This document shows positions 53,632 through 61,689 of a DNA stretch of 64,000 bases, piece by piece. How positions within the stretch are numbered: position 1 is the first letter of the stretch; every line of letters starts with the position of its first letter. Origin of the DNA: an uncultured Lachnospiraceae bacterium (GTDB lineage: Bacteria > Bacillota > Clostridia > Lachnospirales > Lachnospiraceae); assembly GCA_934364805.1 (NCBI GenBank), contig CAKRMH010000006.1, positions 1 through 64,000 on the forward strand, in the 5' to 3' direction. The translations under genes were made by a program, and so were the position numbers. The notes beneath the pieces are model-generated. The model saw nothing but the letters and a program-made list of their open reading frames with translations. It was not told where the DNA came from and searched no databases.

Positions 53632-54897
53632 TTATCCCTGACGGGCAGTTCCTGTAAGCACTTTATCCAGAATATCCGCAAGCGGTTCCATTGCATTCAT
53701 CGCCTCTTCCAGCGTATTGGTCTGCGCTCCAACCTCGATCAGCATTGATTTCGGGCAAAAATGCATATTATACCGCCATGCTTTCAGATAGATTCTCCTT
53801 GTAAAATCCGGATAATACTCATTTGCAGCAAGCTGCATCTGAAAAGACAGGGCGAGATTCTGATCCAGATAAGGATTGGGGTAACTTGCCAGCGTCCCAG
53901 TTGAAGTGGAATAACAAAGCCCGTTAAAAAACATGATCTTTGCCATTTGTTTTCCATTCTGTTCCGTCACCAGATGTGTGGTTTCCGCAATTCCGTCTCT
54001 GTGCAGATCGATCACGACCTGGATCGACGGATTATCATCCATAAGCTGCTGTAGTGCAGGAGCAGCGCAGGAATAGGCATAATCTCTGTCTGTATCATAG
54101 GTTTCCCTGTGATGCAGAACTGACCACCCATACTGCTGCGTCAAAAGACTCGTCAGATAATCGCCCACTCCCACCACCGTCTGTGAGACATCTCCCGGAG
54201 CCGAATCCGCATATGCCTCCAGCGAATGTGTGTGATAGATCAGAATCTGCGGCCCGGCAGCCTGTTTATCCGCTGTCACATTTTCAGCTAACAGCTTATC
54301 CACATTCAATTGGTCACTGTTTGTTGTCGTACTGGAATCGATCTGGTAAAACGTCTGCCGCAGATAATCAAAATCCCTCATCTGATCTATCGAATATGTC
54401 ACCAGCTTTTCCCCTGCCGAAACCGTCTGCTGTACCTCCGCTTTTTCGTTCTCCTCCTGTGTTTTTTGTATTTCTTCATTTTTTGCATCATTTAATTCAT
54501 TATCTGGTACTTTTGCATCATTTCCTGCAACTTTAGTCTCATTTTCCTCCAGCATATGTACGATATCCGTATTTTCCTGCACGGCAAGATTTTCATATTT
54601 CATCTGTTCTTCCATTCCTGTCTCATAACGGATCTGCTCTTCCGAACAGGAAAAAACTGGTAAAAAAGCGGTAAGCAGATCCTGATAACACGCACTTTCT
54701 TCTGCATTATCCGCATCTGCAAGCTGTGGAACATAGAGACGCAGCACAGAATTATAAAATTTGAGTGCGATGTCTGTCCTTGCTGTTTTTGCAAACGCAC
54801 CGCCCCAACGATATCCGAGTATTCCAAGTATCAACAGATTGATCAACAAAAAAGGAAGAAGCCAGGGTATGCTCCTTCCCGTTCGACGTATCCTCAC
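53632..54897 (-). CDS. spoIIP: Stage II sporulation protein P
   Basis: A 421-residue cell-wall hydrolase needed for septal peptidoglycan thinning and engulfment in sporulation, working with SpoIID and SpoIIM. An N-terminal membrane helix (LLPFLLINLLILGILGY) is followed by a variable Glu/Gln-rich linker. The amidase/endopeptidase domain then shows ILIYHTHSLEAY, VIDLHRDGI and MLIEVGAQTNTLEEA, with the zinc-type His and Glu residues. It starts with GTG after AGAGGTGAT and lies 21 bp after gpr. Confidence 0.94.
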   Translation of the reverse strand: MRIRRTGRSIPWLLPFLLINLLILGILGYRWGGAFAKTARTDIALKFYNSVLRLYVPQLADADNAEESACYQDLLTAFLPVFSCSEEQIRYETGMEEQMKYENLAVQENTDIVHMLEENETKVAGNDAKVPDNELNDAKNEEIQKTQEENEKAEVQQTVSAGEKLVTYSIDQMRDFDYLRQTFYQIDSSTTTNSDQLNVDKLLAENVTADKQAAGPQILIYHTHSLEAYADSAPGDVSQTVVGVGDYLTSLLTQQYGWSVLHHRETYDTDRDYAYSCAAPALQQLMDDNPSIQVVIDLHRDGIAETTHLVTEQNGKQMAKIMFFNGLCYSTSTGTLASYPNPYLDQNLALSFQMQLAANEYYPDFTRRIYLKAWRYNMHFCPKSMLIEVGAQTNTLEEAMNAMEPLADILDKVLTGTARQG

Positions 54898-54918
54898 TGA
54901 ACATCACCTCTTCTGGCA

Positions 54919-55932
54919 TTATATGTTCCAGTCATCCTCCTTATTCCCCAAAAAAGCAATATTCAAAGCCTCTGATATTGTAAAACTCAGCTGTTTCACT
55001 GATTCATCAATATTTTTGGGTGTCACAAACATTCCATGCAGCTGCGGTGACAGAACCTCTCTTGCAAGCTCCTGTTTCTCGCTGTCTCCAAGCTCATCCA
55101 GATTATCTCCGAGATTTTTCAAAGCAGCAGATTCTCCCATAGCGCGGATCAGCGCACTCATCCCGTCAGCTACAATCGTTGCTGCATCCACAACTGTCGG
55201 TACGCCTACTGAAATCACTGGAACTCCGATGCTTTTCTCATTGATTGCATTTCTGTGATTTCCGACCCCGCTTCCCGGATTGATCCCGGTATCCGACAAC
55301 TGAATAGTTCTCCCTAGTCTTTTCGTATTTCTTGCTGCAAGCGCATCGATTACGATTGCGAAATCCGGCTTGCTTTCTTTCACCACCCCGCGTATGATTT
55401 CAACCGTTTCCATTCCGGTCTGTGCCATCACTCCCGGAACAATGCCGCTGATGCTTCCGGTTTTTACATTCCCAAATGCATACTTTCCAAATTCCTGCAG
55501 CACATGACGTGTGATAAACATATTGTCAACCACTCTTGGACCAAGTGCATCCGGTGTTACTCCCCGGTTGCCAAGCCCGACAATAAGCACAGCAACTTCC
55601 ATCCCCTCGGTCAGATCCTCCAGGTTCTCTTTTTTCACCATTTTTTCTGGCAGGATTCCTCTTATGATTTTTGCAAGTTCCATAGAAATCTCTCTGTGGT
55701 AATCCTCATCCTCTTCGGAAAGGTTCTCTGCTTCCAGTGTAATATACCGCCCCTTTGGTTTTCCCATAGAACGTGCCGCATTCTCTGTATCGATCACAAC
55801 CGTGCTCACTGTCATCCCATACGGCTTCTTCTCTTCTAAAAAACGTACTCCACGGATGTCGATATGCTCCTCCTGCATCTTCTCCTGTGTCTCAAGAGCA
55901 AGATCTGTTCTTATCTCATATACATCTCCCAT
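54919..55932 (-). CDS. gpr: Germination protease GPR
   Basis: An aspartic-type endopeptidase that degrades small acid-soluble spore proteins at germination and is made as a zymogen in the forespore. From ATG 55932 it is 337 residues, beginning MGDVYEIRTDLALE. The RTDLA(L/V)E segment is where the propeptide is removed. VIVGLGNRGVTPDALGP, AIVIDALAARNTKRL and NPGSGVGNHR are diagnostic. ATG 55950 is an alternative start with an AAGGA site. The frame to TTG 55992 is unlikely. Confidence 0.94.
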   Translation of the reverse strand: MGDVYEIRTDLALETQEKMQEEHIDIRGVRFLEEKKPYGMTVSTVVIDTENAARSMGKPKGRYITLEAENLSEEDEDYHREISMELAKIIRGILPEKMVKKENLEDLTEGMEVAVLIVGLGNRGVTPDALGPRVVDNMFITRHVLQEFGKYAFGNVKTGSISGIVPGVMAQTGMETVEIIRGVVKESKPDFAIVIDALAARNTKRLGRTIQLSDTGINPGSGVGNHRNAINEKSIGVPVISVGVPTVVDAATIVADGMSALIRAMGESAALKNLGDNLDELGDSEKQELAREVLSPQLHGMFVTPKNIDESVKQLSFTISEALNIAFLGNKEDDWNI

Positions 55933-55980
55933 AGCCTTTCCCTCTCTCATATTTTCCTTGAATACTATTTTGTTATTTCT

Positions 55981-56009
55981 TATAATTCCCAACTTTTTTT
56001 GAAATATGT
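55981..56009 (-). promoter_or_regulatory. Candidate forespore (sigma-F/G) promoter of gpr
   Basis: On the minus strand ACATA (56005-56009) and AATTATA (55981-55987) are 17 bp apart. This resembles the forespore pattern GCATA / CATWNTA with one mismatch in each box. The site is about 50 bp before the start codon. Confidence 0.3.
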
Positions 56010-56010
56010 A

Positions 56011-56039
56011 TTGACAGTCTGCGATGTTTGCCCTATTAT
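56011..56039 (+). promoter_or_regulatory. Promoter of rpsT
   Basis: A perfect TTGACA (56011-56016) and TATTAT (56034-56039) are 17 bp apart on the plus strand. Confidence 0.85.
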
Positions 56040-56131
56040 ATTCTAGTATGTTTACATTGAATCGTCCGTGTCCGGCTTTAATGTAACAATCATGAACAAT
56101 AACAATATATTATACGTTGGAGGTGTACAGA

Positions 56132-56395
56132 TTGGCTAACATTAAATCTGCAAAGAAAAGAATTTTAGTAACAGAGACAAAGGCTGCTAGAAATAAAGCA
56201 ATCAGATCTGAGGTTAAAACATCTATTAAGAAAGTAGAAGCTGCTTGTGTTGCAAAAGACAAAGCTGCTGCTGAGGCTGCTTTAAAGAGCGCTACTTCTA
56301 TCATTGAGAGTGCTTGCTCAAAAGGTGTTTACCACAAAAACAATGCAGCAAGAAAAGTTTCCCGTTTAACCAAACTTGTAAACGGTGTAGCATAA
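56132..56395 (+). CDS. rpsT: 30S ribosomal protein S20
   Basis: An 87-residue, lysine- and alanine-rich primary 16S rRNA-binding protein: ANIKSAKKRILVTETKAARN at the start and the conserved GVYHKNNAARKVSRL at the end. The start is TTG at 56132, six bases after GGAGGTG. The frame opening at 56117 begins inside the ribosome site. A UUG start is also known for E. coli rpsT, where it is linked to autoregulation. The gene is monocistronic with its own promoter and terminator. Confidence 0.97.
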   Translation: MANIKSAKKRILVTETKAARNKAIRSEVKTSIKKVEAACVAKDKAAAEAALKSATSIIESACSKGVYHKNNAARKVSRLTKLVNGVA

Positions 56396-56435
56396 TTTCT
56401 GCATAAACAATTTATTTTTATCACCCTAAACATAC

Positions 56436-56475
56436 AAAGAACCAACAGTACCGTCATGCTGTTGGTTCTTTTTTT
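56436..56475 (+). terminator. Terminator of rpsT
   Basis: AAAGAACCAACAG (56436-56448) and CTGTTGGTTCTTT (56459-56471) are perfectly complementary and a T run follows. The holA stop codon (56454-56456) lies in the loop, so the same hairpin limits the convergent holA transcript. Confidence 0.95.
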
Positions 56476-57455
56476 GTTTCTCTGCTGTATTTTAAAATAA
56501 AAAGCTCAACTGCCATCTGGTCATTCATACGGCCAGTCTTCACAGACTCTTCGAAATCCACGCCATCTTTCAGTGCCTGTTTCAGTTGTTCCAGCTGAAA
56601 TCCTCTTGCCTGGGCCTGATTTTTCCGCACCGCCCATTCCGGGCAGCCGGCTTTCGCTGCAATATCCTTATTCGAAAATCCATGATTGGTCATCAGCTTT
56701 ACTGTAAGGAGGATATGGAACTGTCTTGAGATCAGATACAATATACGCATTGCCGGCTCTTTTAACGCCAGCAGATCATAGTAAAGTTCCAGTGCATGCG
56801 ACTGTTTGTGCAGTGCAATCGAATCTACCATTTCAAATATTTTATTGGAAATCTGTTCTGTCGTGACCGCCTCCACATCCTCTGTCTCGATCACATCTTT
56901 CTCAAGCGTATAACATAGCAGCTTTTCCAGTTCCTTATCAATATTCTCCATATCTGTTCCGGTCTTTTCGGTAAAAAGTAAAAATGCATCACGTGTGATC
57001 TTTTTACCTTCCCTGCGTATTCTTCCACCGATCCATTTTTCCAGAAGTGCATCGCTTTGTTTTCCAAATTCCACGGCTGTACCGATCTTCGAAACCGCCT
57101 TATACATCCTATTTCGCTTATCTACTTCATCTTCCACAAAAATAAAACATGCCGACGGCGCTGCATCCGCCATATAGGATGCAATATCTTCCGCCTGATT
57201 TTTGAAAAATCCGCTTCCCTCGATCAATATCACTCTTCGGTCTGCAAAAAACGGAAGAGTTTCCGCCAGATCGATGATCTCCTTCTGATTGATATCCTTC
57301 CCGGAAAACGTGGAAAAATTCATCGTATCCCCTTCTGTAGTCAGTGCATGGATCAGTTTATCTTTGTACTGTTTTTTTAAATAGGCTTCTTCTCCATATA
57401 AAAGATATGCCTGTTTGAATTGTCCTGTTTGAATATCTTCATCAATTGTCTTCAT
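56454..57455 (-). CDS. holA: DNA polymerase III subunit delta
   Basis: The clamp-loader subunit that opens the beta ring. The 333 residues show the expected QAYLLYGEEAYLKKQYKDKL opening and a FFADRRVILIEGSGFF strand set. The last domain has REGKKITRDAFLLF and LYLISRQFHILLTVKLM. Sequence conservation in this family is modest, but length, pattern and neighbourhood (rpsT-holA-comEC) agree. Confidence 0.93.
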   Translation of the reverse strand: MKTIDEDIQTGQFKQAYLLYGEEAYLKKQYKDKLIHALTTEGDTMNFSTFSGKDINQKEIIDLAETLPFFADRRVILIEGSGFFKNQAEDIASYMADAAPSACFIFVEDEVDKRNRMYKAVSKIGTAVEFGKQSDALLEKWIGGRIRREGKKITRDAFLLFTEKTGTDMENIDKELEKLLCYTLEKDVIETEDVEAVTTEQISNKIFEMVDSIALHKQSHALELYYDLLALKEPAMRILYLISRQFHILLTVKLMTNHGFSNKDIAAKAGCPEWAVRKNQAQARGFQLEQLKQALKDGVDFEESVKTGRMNDQMAVELFILKYSRETKKEPTA

Positions 57456-57467
57456 AGGAACTATTCT

Positions 57468-57495
57468 ATCATAAAATATCTTTTTTTAAAATCAA
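57468..57495 (-). promoter_or_regulatory. Promoter of holA
   Basis: TTGATT (57490-57495) and TATGAT (57468-57473) are 16 bp apart on the minus strand, just upstream of ATG 57455. It lies back to back with the promoter of the transporter operon. Confidence 0.6.
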
Positions 57496-57500
57496 ATCTG

Positions 57501-57509
57501 TGATATACT
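57501..57509 (+). promoter_or_regulatory. Extended -10 promoter of the ABC transporter operon
   Basis: TGATATACT is an extended -10 box (TGn-TATACT) 38 bp before the start codon at 57548. No good -35 box precedes it. Confidence 0.5.
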
Positions 57510-57547
57510 TCTTTCGCTGTATAGTTATGCAAAAAAGGAGATATTTT

Positions 57548-59077
57548 ATGAAACCAATGAAAAAAGTTTTTCTATCCATTCTCATTCTCACAGCGGCTGT
57601 TCTGATATGCTGTGGATGCTCTGTTTCAAAAGATCAAAGCAGTTCCACAGAATCCGCTTCCATCAGCTCTGTGGATGATCTTTCTGGAAAACGGATCGGC
57701 GTACAGCTTGGCACGACCGGGGATCTGTATTGTACAGACTATGAAAAGGACGGATCCGGAACCGTCGTCGAACGTTACAACAAAGGTGCTGATGCGATCC
57801 AGGCGCTCCGTCAGGGCAAAATTGACTGTGTCGTAATCGATGAGCAGCCTGCGATCAAGTTTGTTGAGCAAAATGATGGCATCCGCATACTCGACGAAGA
57901 GTTTACGAAGGAAGACTATGCGTTTGTTCTTTCCAAAGACAACACCACGCTTCTGGATCAGATCAATCAGGCACTGGACGAACTGAAAGCAGACGGAACG
58001 ATCGATAATATCGAAAAAAACTGGGTAGGTGCAGAATCTGAACTTGGTAAATACCCTTACGAAAAGAAGGATATAGACCGGAGCAATGGCACGATCACCA
58101 TCGGTACCAATGCTGAATTTCCACCATATGAAAGCTATTCGGATGGACAGATTGTCGGTATTGATATCGACATCATGCAGGCTGTCTGCGATAAACTTGG
58201 CATGGATCTGCAAATTGAGGATATGGCATTTGATTCCATCATTACTGCTGTAACCTCTGGGAAAGTTGATGTCGGTGCTTCCGGCTTCACAATCACAGAA
58301 GAGCGCAAAAAAAATGTCAATTTTACAGACAGCTACACCACCTCGAAACAGGTGATTATCGTAAAAGATACTTCCGTACAGAATTCCAGACTCAGCTTTG
58401 TGGATAAACTCAAACAGAGTTTTATTGACAACGACAATTATCAGTATCTGCTCAAAGGGCTTGGGAATACACTTCTCATTACGTTTTTTGCAGTCATCAT
58501 TGGTATCCTGATCGGCTTTCTGATTGCAATCGTCCGGACAAGCCATGACAGAAATGGCAGTCTGCCCCTGTTAAACGGGATCTGCCGTCTGTACCTTACC
58601 ATCATCCGCGGAACACCAGTCATGGTACAGCTGCTTATCATTTACTACGTAATACTTGCCAATATCAACACAAGCAAAATTCTGGTGGCAGTCGTCGCAT
58701 TTGGATTAAATTCAGCTGCCTACGTTGCTGAAATCGTGCGTTCCGGCATTATGGCAGTCGATATCGGACAATTTGAGGCTGGAAGAAGTCTTGGCTTAAA
58801 TTATAACCAGACAATGCGCTCCATCATTCTGCCTCAGGCAGTGAAAAACATTCTTCCAGCACTTTGCAATGAATTTATCAGTCTGTTAAAGGAAACCTCG
58901 ATCAGTGGATACATTGGACTCATGGATCTTACCAAAGGTGGGGATATCATCCGGAGCACTACCTTCCAGGCCATGATTCCACTGATCTCTGTCGCCATCA
59001 TCTATCTTGTTATGGTAGTCGGACTCAGCAAAATTGTTGGAATACTGGAAAGGAAGTTAAGAAATAATGAACGATAA
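57548..59077 (+). CDS. Amino-acid ABC transporter: permuted substrate-binding domain fused to permease
   Basis: A 509-residue protein combining the binding domain and membrane subunit of a polar amino acid importer. A signal helix (residues 7-20) is followed by CCGC, probably a lipid anchor at Cys24. Residues 41-162 look like the second half of a family 3 binding protein (DDLSGKRIGVQLGTTG... to ADGTIDNIEKNWVG). Residues 181-276 look like its first half (GTITIGTNAEFPPYES... TITEER...). The permease follows (about 300-505), with the EAA loop EAGRSLGLNYNQTM. Likely ligand contacts are Arg253, the GTT at 55-57 and Asp98. AAGGAG precedes ATG 57548; the longer frame to 57500 is rejected. Confidence 0.93.
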   Translation: MKPMKKVFLSILILTAAVLICCGCSVSKDQSSSTESASISSVDDLSGKRIGVQLGTTGDLYCTDYEKDGSGTVVERYNKGADAIQALRQGKIDCVVIDEQPAIKFVEQNDGIRILDEEFTKEDYAFVLSKDNTTLLDQINQALDELKADGTIDNIEKNWVGAESELGKYPYEKKDIDRSNGTITIGTNAEFPPYESYSDGQIVGIDIDIMQAVCDKLGMDLQIEDMAFDSIITAVTSGKVDVGASGFTITEERKKNVNFTDSYTTSKQVIIVKDTSVQNSRLSFVDKLKQSFIDNDNYQYLLKGLGNTLLITFFAVIIGILIGFLIAIVRTSHDRNGSLPLLNGICRLYLTIIRGTPVMVQLLIIYYVILANINTSKILVAVVAFGLNSAAYVAEIVRSGIMAVDIGQFEAGRSLGLNYNQTMRSIILPQAVKNILPALCNEFISLLKETSISGYIGLMDLTKGGDIIRSTTFQAMIPLISVAIIYLVMVVGLSKIVGILERKLRNNER

Positions 59078-59840
59078 GATAACACAAGACAATTCTTCCG
59101 GCAAAGAACCGGACATTATCCTGGAAATAAAAGATCTCCACAAATCTTTTGGAGATCATGAGGTATTAAAGGGCATCTCCACCACGATCCGACGTGGCGA
59201 TGTCCTTGCACTGATCGGGCCTTCCGGTTGCGGAAAATCCACATTTTTACGCTCCCTGAATCTTTTGGAAACACCAACCTCCGGTCAGGTTCTGTTTGAA
59301 GGAACCGATCTCACCTCACCTACCGTCAATATCAATCATGTACGTGAAAAGATCGGGATGGTATTTCAGCAGTTCAACCTGTTTCCAAACAAAACAATTC
59401 TTGAAAATATTACACTTGCACCTGTTACATTAGGGAAAAAATCCAAACGTGAAGCCGAAGCGCAGGCTTTTGAATTATTGGAGCGTATCGGTTTGAAAGA
59501 CAAAGCTTCCTCCTATCCTTCCCAGCTCTCGGGAGGTCAGAAACAGCGTATCGCCATCGTCCGTTCCCTTGCGATGGATCCAGACATCATTCTATTTGAT
59601 GAACCAACTTCTGCCTTAGACCCGGAAATGGTCAAGGAGGTACTTTCCGTTATGCAGGAGCTTGCGGAATCCGGAATGACCATGGTAGTTGTAACACACG
59701 AAATGGGATTTGCAAGAGAAGTTGCCAACCGGGTGATGTTTATCAATGAAGGAATCATTCAGGAAGAAAATACCCCGGAACAGATTTTTTCTGCTCCAAA
59801 GAATCCAAGACTTTGTGAATTTTTAAGCAAAGTCCTGTAA
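59067..59840 (+). CDS. Amino-acid ABC transporter, ATP-binding protein
   Basis: A 257-residue ATPase of the GlnQ type that powers the adjacent permease. Walker A GPSGCGKST (51-59), the Q-loop VFQQFNLF, the signature LSGGQKQR, Walker B IILFDEPTSALDPE and the H-loop VVVTHEMG are complete. The gene overlaps the end of the permease gene by 11 bases. With the preceding fusion protein it forms a full importer in two polypeptides. Substrate is not determinable; glutamine, cystine or another polar amino acid is plausible. Confidence 0.95.
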   Translation: MNDKITQDNSSGKEPDIILEIKDLHKSFGDHEVLKGISTTIRRGDVLALIGPSGCGKSTFLRSLNLLETPTSGQVLFEGTDLTSPTVNINHVREKIGMVFQQFNLFPNKTILENITLAPVTLGKKSKREAEAQAFELLERIGLKDKASSYPSQLSGGQKQRIAIVRSLAMDPDIILFDEPTSALDPEMVKEVLSVMQELAESGMTMVVVTHEMGFAREVANRVMFINEGIIQEENTPEQIFSAPKNPRLCEFLSKVL

Positions 59841-59860
59841 AGTTACTCATTACTTCACAC

Positions 59861-59908
59861 AAAAAAACTGCGACATGGGATTTTTCTATCTCATGCCGCA
59901 GTTTTTTT
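59861..59908. terminator. Bidirectional terminator between the transporter and nadA
   Basis: AAAAAAACTGCG and CGCAGTTTTTTT arms enclose CATG and GAT/ATC inner pairs. T runs are present on both strands. The nadA stop codon lies in its right flank. Confidence 0.93.
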
Positions 59909-60824
59909 AACCGCCAAGTTCAACCATCCGGTGAATACATTTTCCTGCTCCATCCATAATATTCTGTGGAAGAACAATTTCTTCTCCACCATTGCCTTTC
60001 AGACAATGATAAATATCCATCAAGGTTGTCACTTTCATGTTCATACAGGTCAGCTGTACTGCAAGTGGATAAAACTGTTTATCCGGACATTCAAATTGCA
60101 GATGTTCCACAATGCTGTTCTCTGTGCCAATAATAAATTCCTCACTCTGGGATTTTCTTGCAAAATCCATGATTCCGGTTGTTGATCCAACATAATCTGC
60201 CAGCTGTACCACTTCTTTTCTGCACTCCGGATGCACCAGTACCAAAGCGTCCGGATGTTTTTCCTTTGCCCGCTCTACATCCTGAGGTGTAACAACAAGG
60301 TGTCTTGGACAGCCTCCCCTGTAAAACGCAAATTCTTTTTCCGGAATCCTGTCTGCAACATAGCTTCCAAGGTTCGGGTCGGGAATAAATAAAATCTTGT
60401 CCTGCTCCAGTGCTCTGCAGATTTTTTCTGCAGATGATGACGTCACACAGACATCACATTCTGTTTTAAGTTCTGAAGTTGTGTTAATATATGCAACTAC
60501 CGCATATCCTGGATGTTCTTCTTTTAATCTGCGCAGTTCCTCTAAACTCATCTGTTCCGCCATCGGACATCCTGCCTGTGGATTCGCCAGCCATACACGT
60601 TTCATAGGACTTAATATCTTACATGTCTCCGCCATAAAACGGACTCCACACATGATCACCCCTGACGCATCACTTTTAGAAGCCTGAACACTCAGTCCGT
60701 ACGAATCTCCCATATAATCCGCAACTTCAAGGATTTCCTGTCCCTGATACGCATGTGCTAAAATACATACATTCTGTTCTTTTTTCATACGCAGGATCTC
60801 CTGCTGGATCTCTTGTATTGTCAT
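59907..60824 (-). CDS. nadA: Quinolinate synthase
   Basis: A 4Fe-4S enzyme that condenses iminoaspartate with dihydroxyacetone phosphate to quinolinate. The 305-residue protein begins MTIQEIQQEIL and shows ILAHAYQGQEILEVADYMGDSYGL in pieces, an ASGVIMCGVRFMAET segment (first cluster Cys), AYINTTSELKTECDVCVTSS and a late MDGAGKC. ATG 60824 is preceded by AAGGAA; the open frame to 60848 overlaps nadC. It is last in nadB-nadC-nadA. Confidence 0.95.
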   Translation of the reverse strand: MTIQEIQQEILRMKKEQNVCILAHAYQGQEILEVADYMGDSYGLSVQASKSDASGVIMCGVRFMAETCKILSPMKRVWLANPQAGCPMAEQMSLEELRRLKEEHPGYAVVAYINTTSELKTECDVCVTSSSAEKICRALEQDKILFIPDPNLGSYVADRIPEKEFAFYRGGCPRHLVVTPQDVERAKEKHPDALVLVHPECRKEVVQLADYVGSTTGIMDFARKSQSEEFIIGTENSIVEHLQFECPDKQFYPLAVQLTCMNMKVTTLMDIYHCLKGNGGEEIVLPQNIMDGAGKCIHRMVELGG

Positions 60825-60837
60825 ACCGCTTTTCCTT

Positions 60838-61689
60838 TCACACTGCATGAAGATTTTTCATGGAAATATCCAGAATCGGAGCCGAATGGGTCAATGCGCC
60901 ACTTGAAACATAATCCACACCAATCTCGCAGATCTTTTTGATGTTTTCCCTGGTAATATTTCCGGAGCATTCCGTCTTTGCACGTCCATTGATCAGATCT
61001 ACCGCCTGCTTCATCGTATCCGGAGTCATATTGTCAAGCATGATAATATCAGCACCAGCTTCTGCGGCCTCTTTCACCTGCTCTAATGTCTCTACTTCCA
61101 CTTCAATCTTACGCACAAAAGGTGCGTATGCCTTTGCCATCTGAATTGCTTTTGTAACGCTTCCGGCAGCGCCAATGTGGTTGTCCTTTAAAAGAACACC
61201 ATCGGAAAGATTGTACCTGTGATTCTGTCCTCCACCGACACGCACGGCATACTTTTCAAAAATACGGCAGTTCGGTGTTGTTTTTCTGGTATCAAGAAGT
61301 GTTACGCTGCTTCCTTTTAGCATTTCTGCTACCTCATGCGTGTAAGTAGCGATTCCGCTCATTCTCTGCAGATAGTTTAAAGCCACGCGCTCACCGGATA
61401 AAAGAACCCGGATATCTCCAGTCACCACTGCAAGCAGCTGACCTTTTTTTACTGCATCGCCATCTGCACATTGAAACTCGATCTGCGTATCTGCATCCAA
61501 AAGTTCAAATGTTCTTGCATACACATCAAGCCCCGCAATGATCCCATCCTGCTTTGCGATCAGATCCACGCTTCCTTTCTGTGCTTTCGGCATGACCGCA
61601 TTGGTAGATACATCTTCACTCGTAATATCTTCCTCCAATGCCATCTGAATCAGTTTGTCCGCATGCAGTTTCATTGTTATTGTATTCAT
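60838..61689 (-). CDS. nadC: Nicotinate-nucleotide pyrophosphorylase (carboxylating)
   Basis: Converts quinolinate and PRPP to nicotinate mononucleotide, CO2 and diphosphate. The 283-residue enzyme carries ALNYLQRMSGIAT, LLDTRKTTPNCR and VGGGQNHRYNLSDGVLLKDNH, all hallmark active-site segments. Its ATG overlaps the nadB stop as ATGA, implying translational coupling. Confidence 0.97.
   Translation of the reverse strand: MNTITMKLHADKLIQMALEEDITSEDVSTNAVMPKAQKGSVDLIAKQDGIIAGLDVYARTFELLDADTQIEFQCADGDAVKKGQLLAVVTGDIRVLLSGERVALNYLQRMSGIATYTHEVAEMLKGSSVTLLDTRKTTPNCRIFEKYAVRVGGGQNHRYNLSDGVLLKDNHIGAAGSVTKAIQMAKAYAPFVRKIEVEVETLEQVKEAAEAGADIIMLDNMTPDTMKQAVDLINGRAKTECSGNITRENIKKICEIGVDYVSSGALTHSAPILDISMKNLHAV

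Noticed and set aside
56117..56131. Earlier TTG start for rpsT
   Set aside because: That TTG is part of the ribosome binding site itself; TTG 56132 gives the standard S20 N-terminus.
57626..58546. 306-codon open frame on the minus strand opposite the transporter gene
   Set aside because: Antisense to a protein with clear binding-domain and permease motifs, and no start signal of its own.
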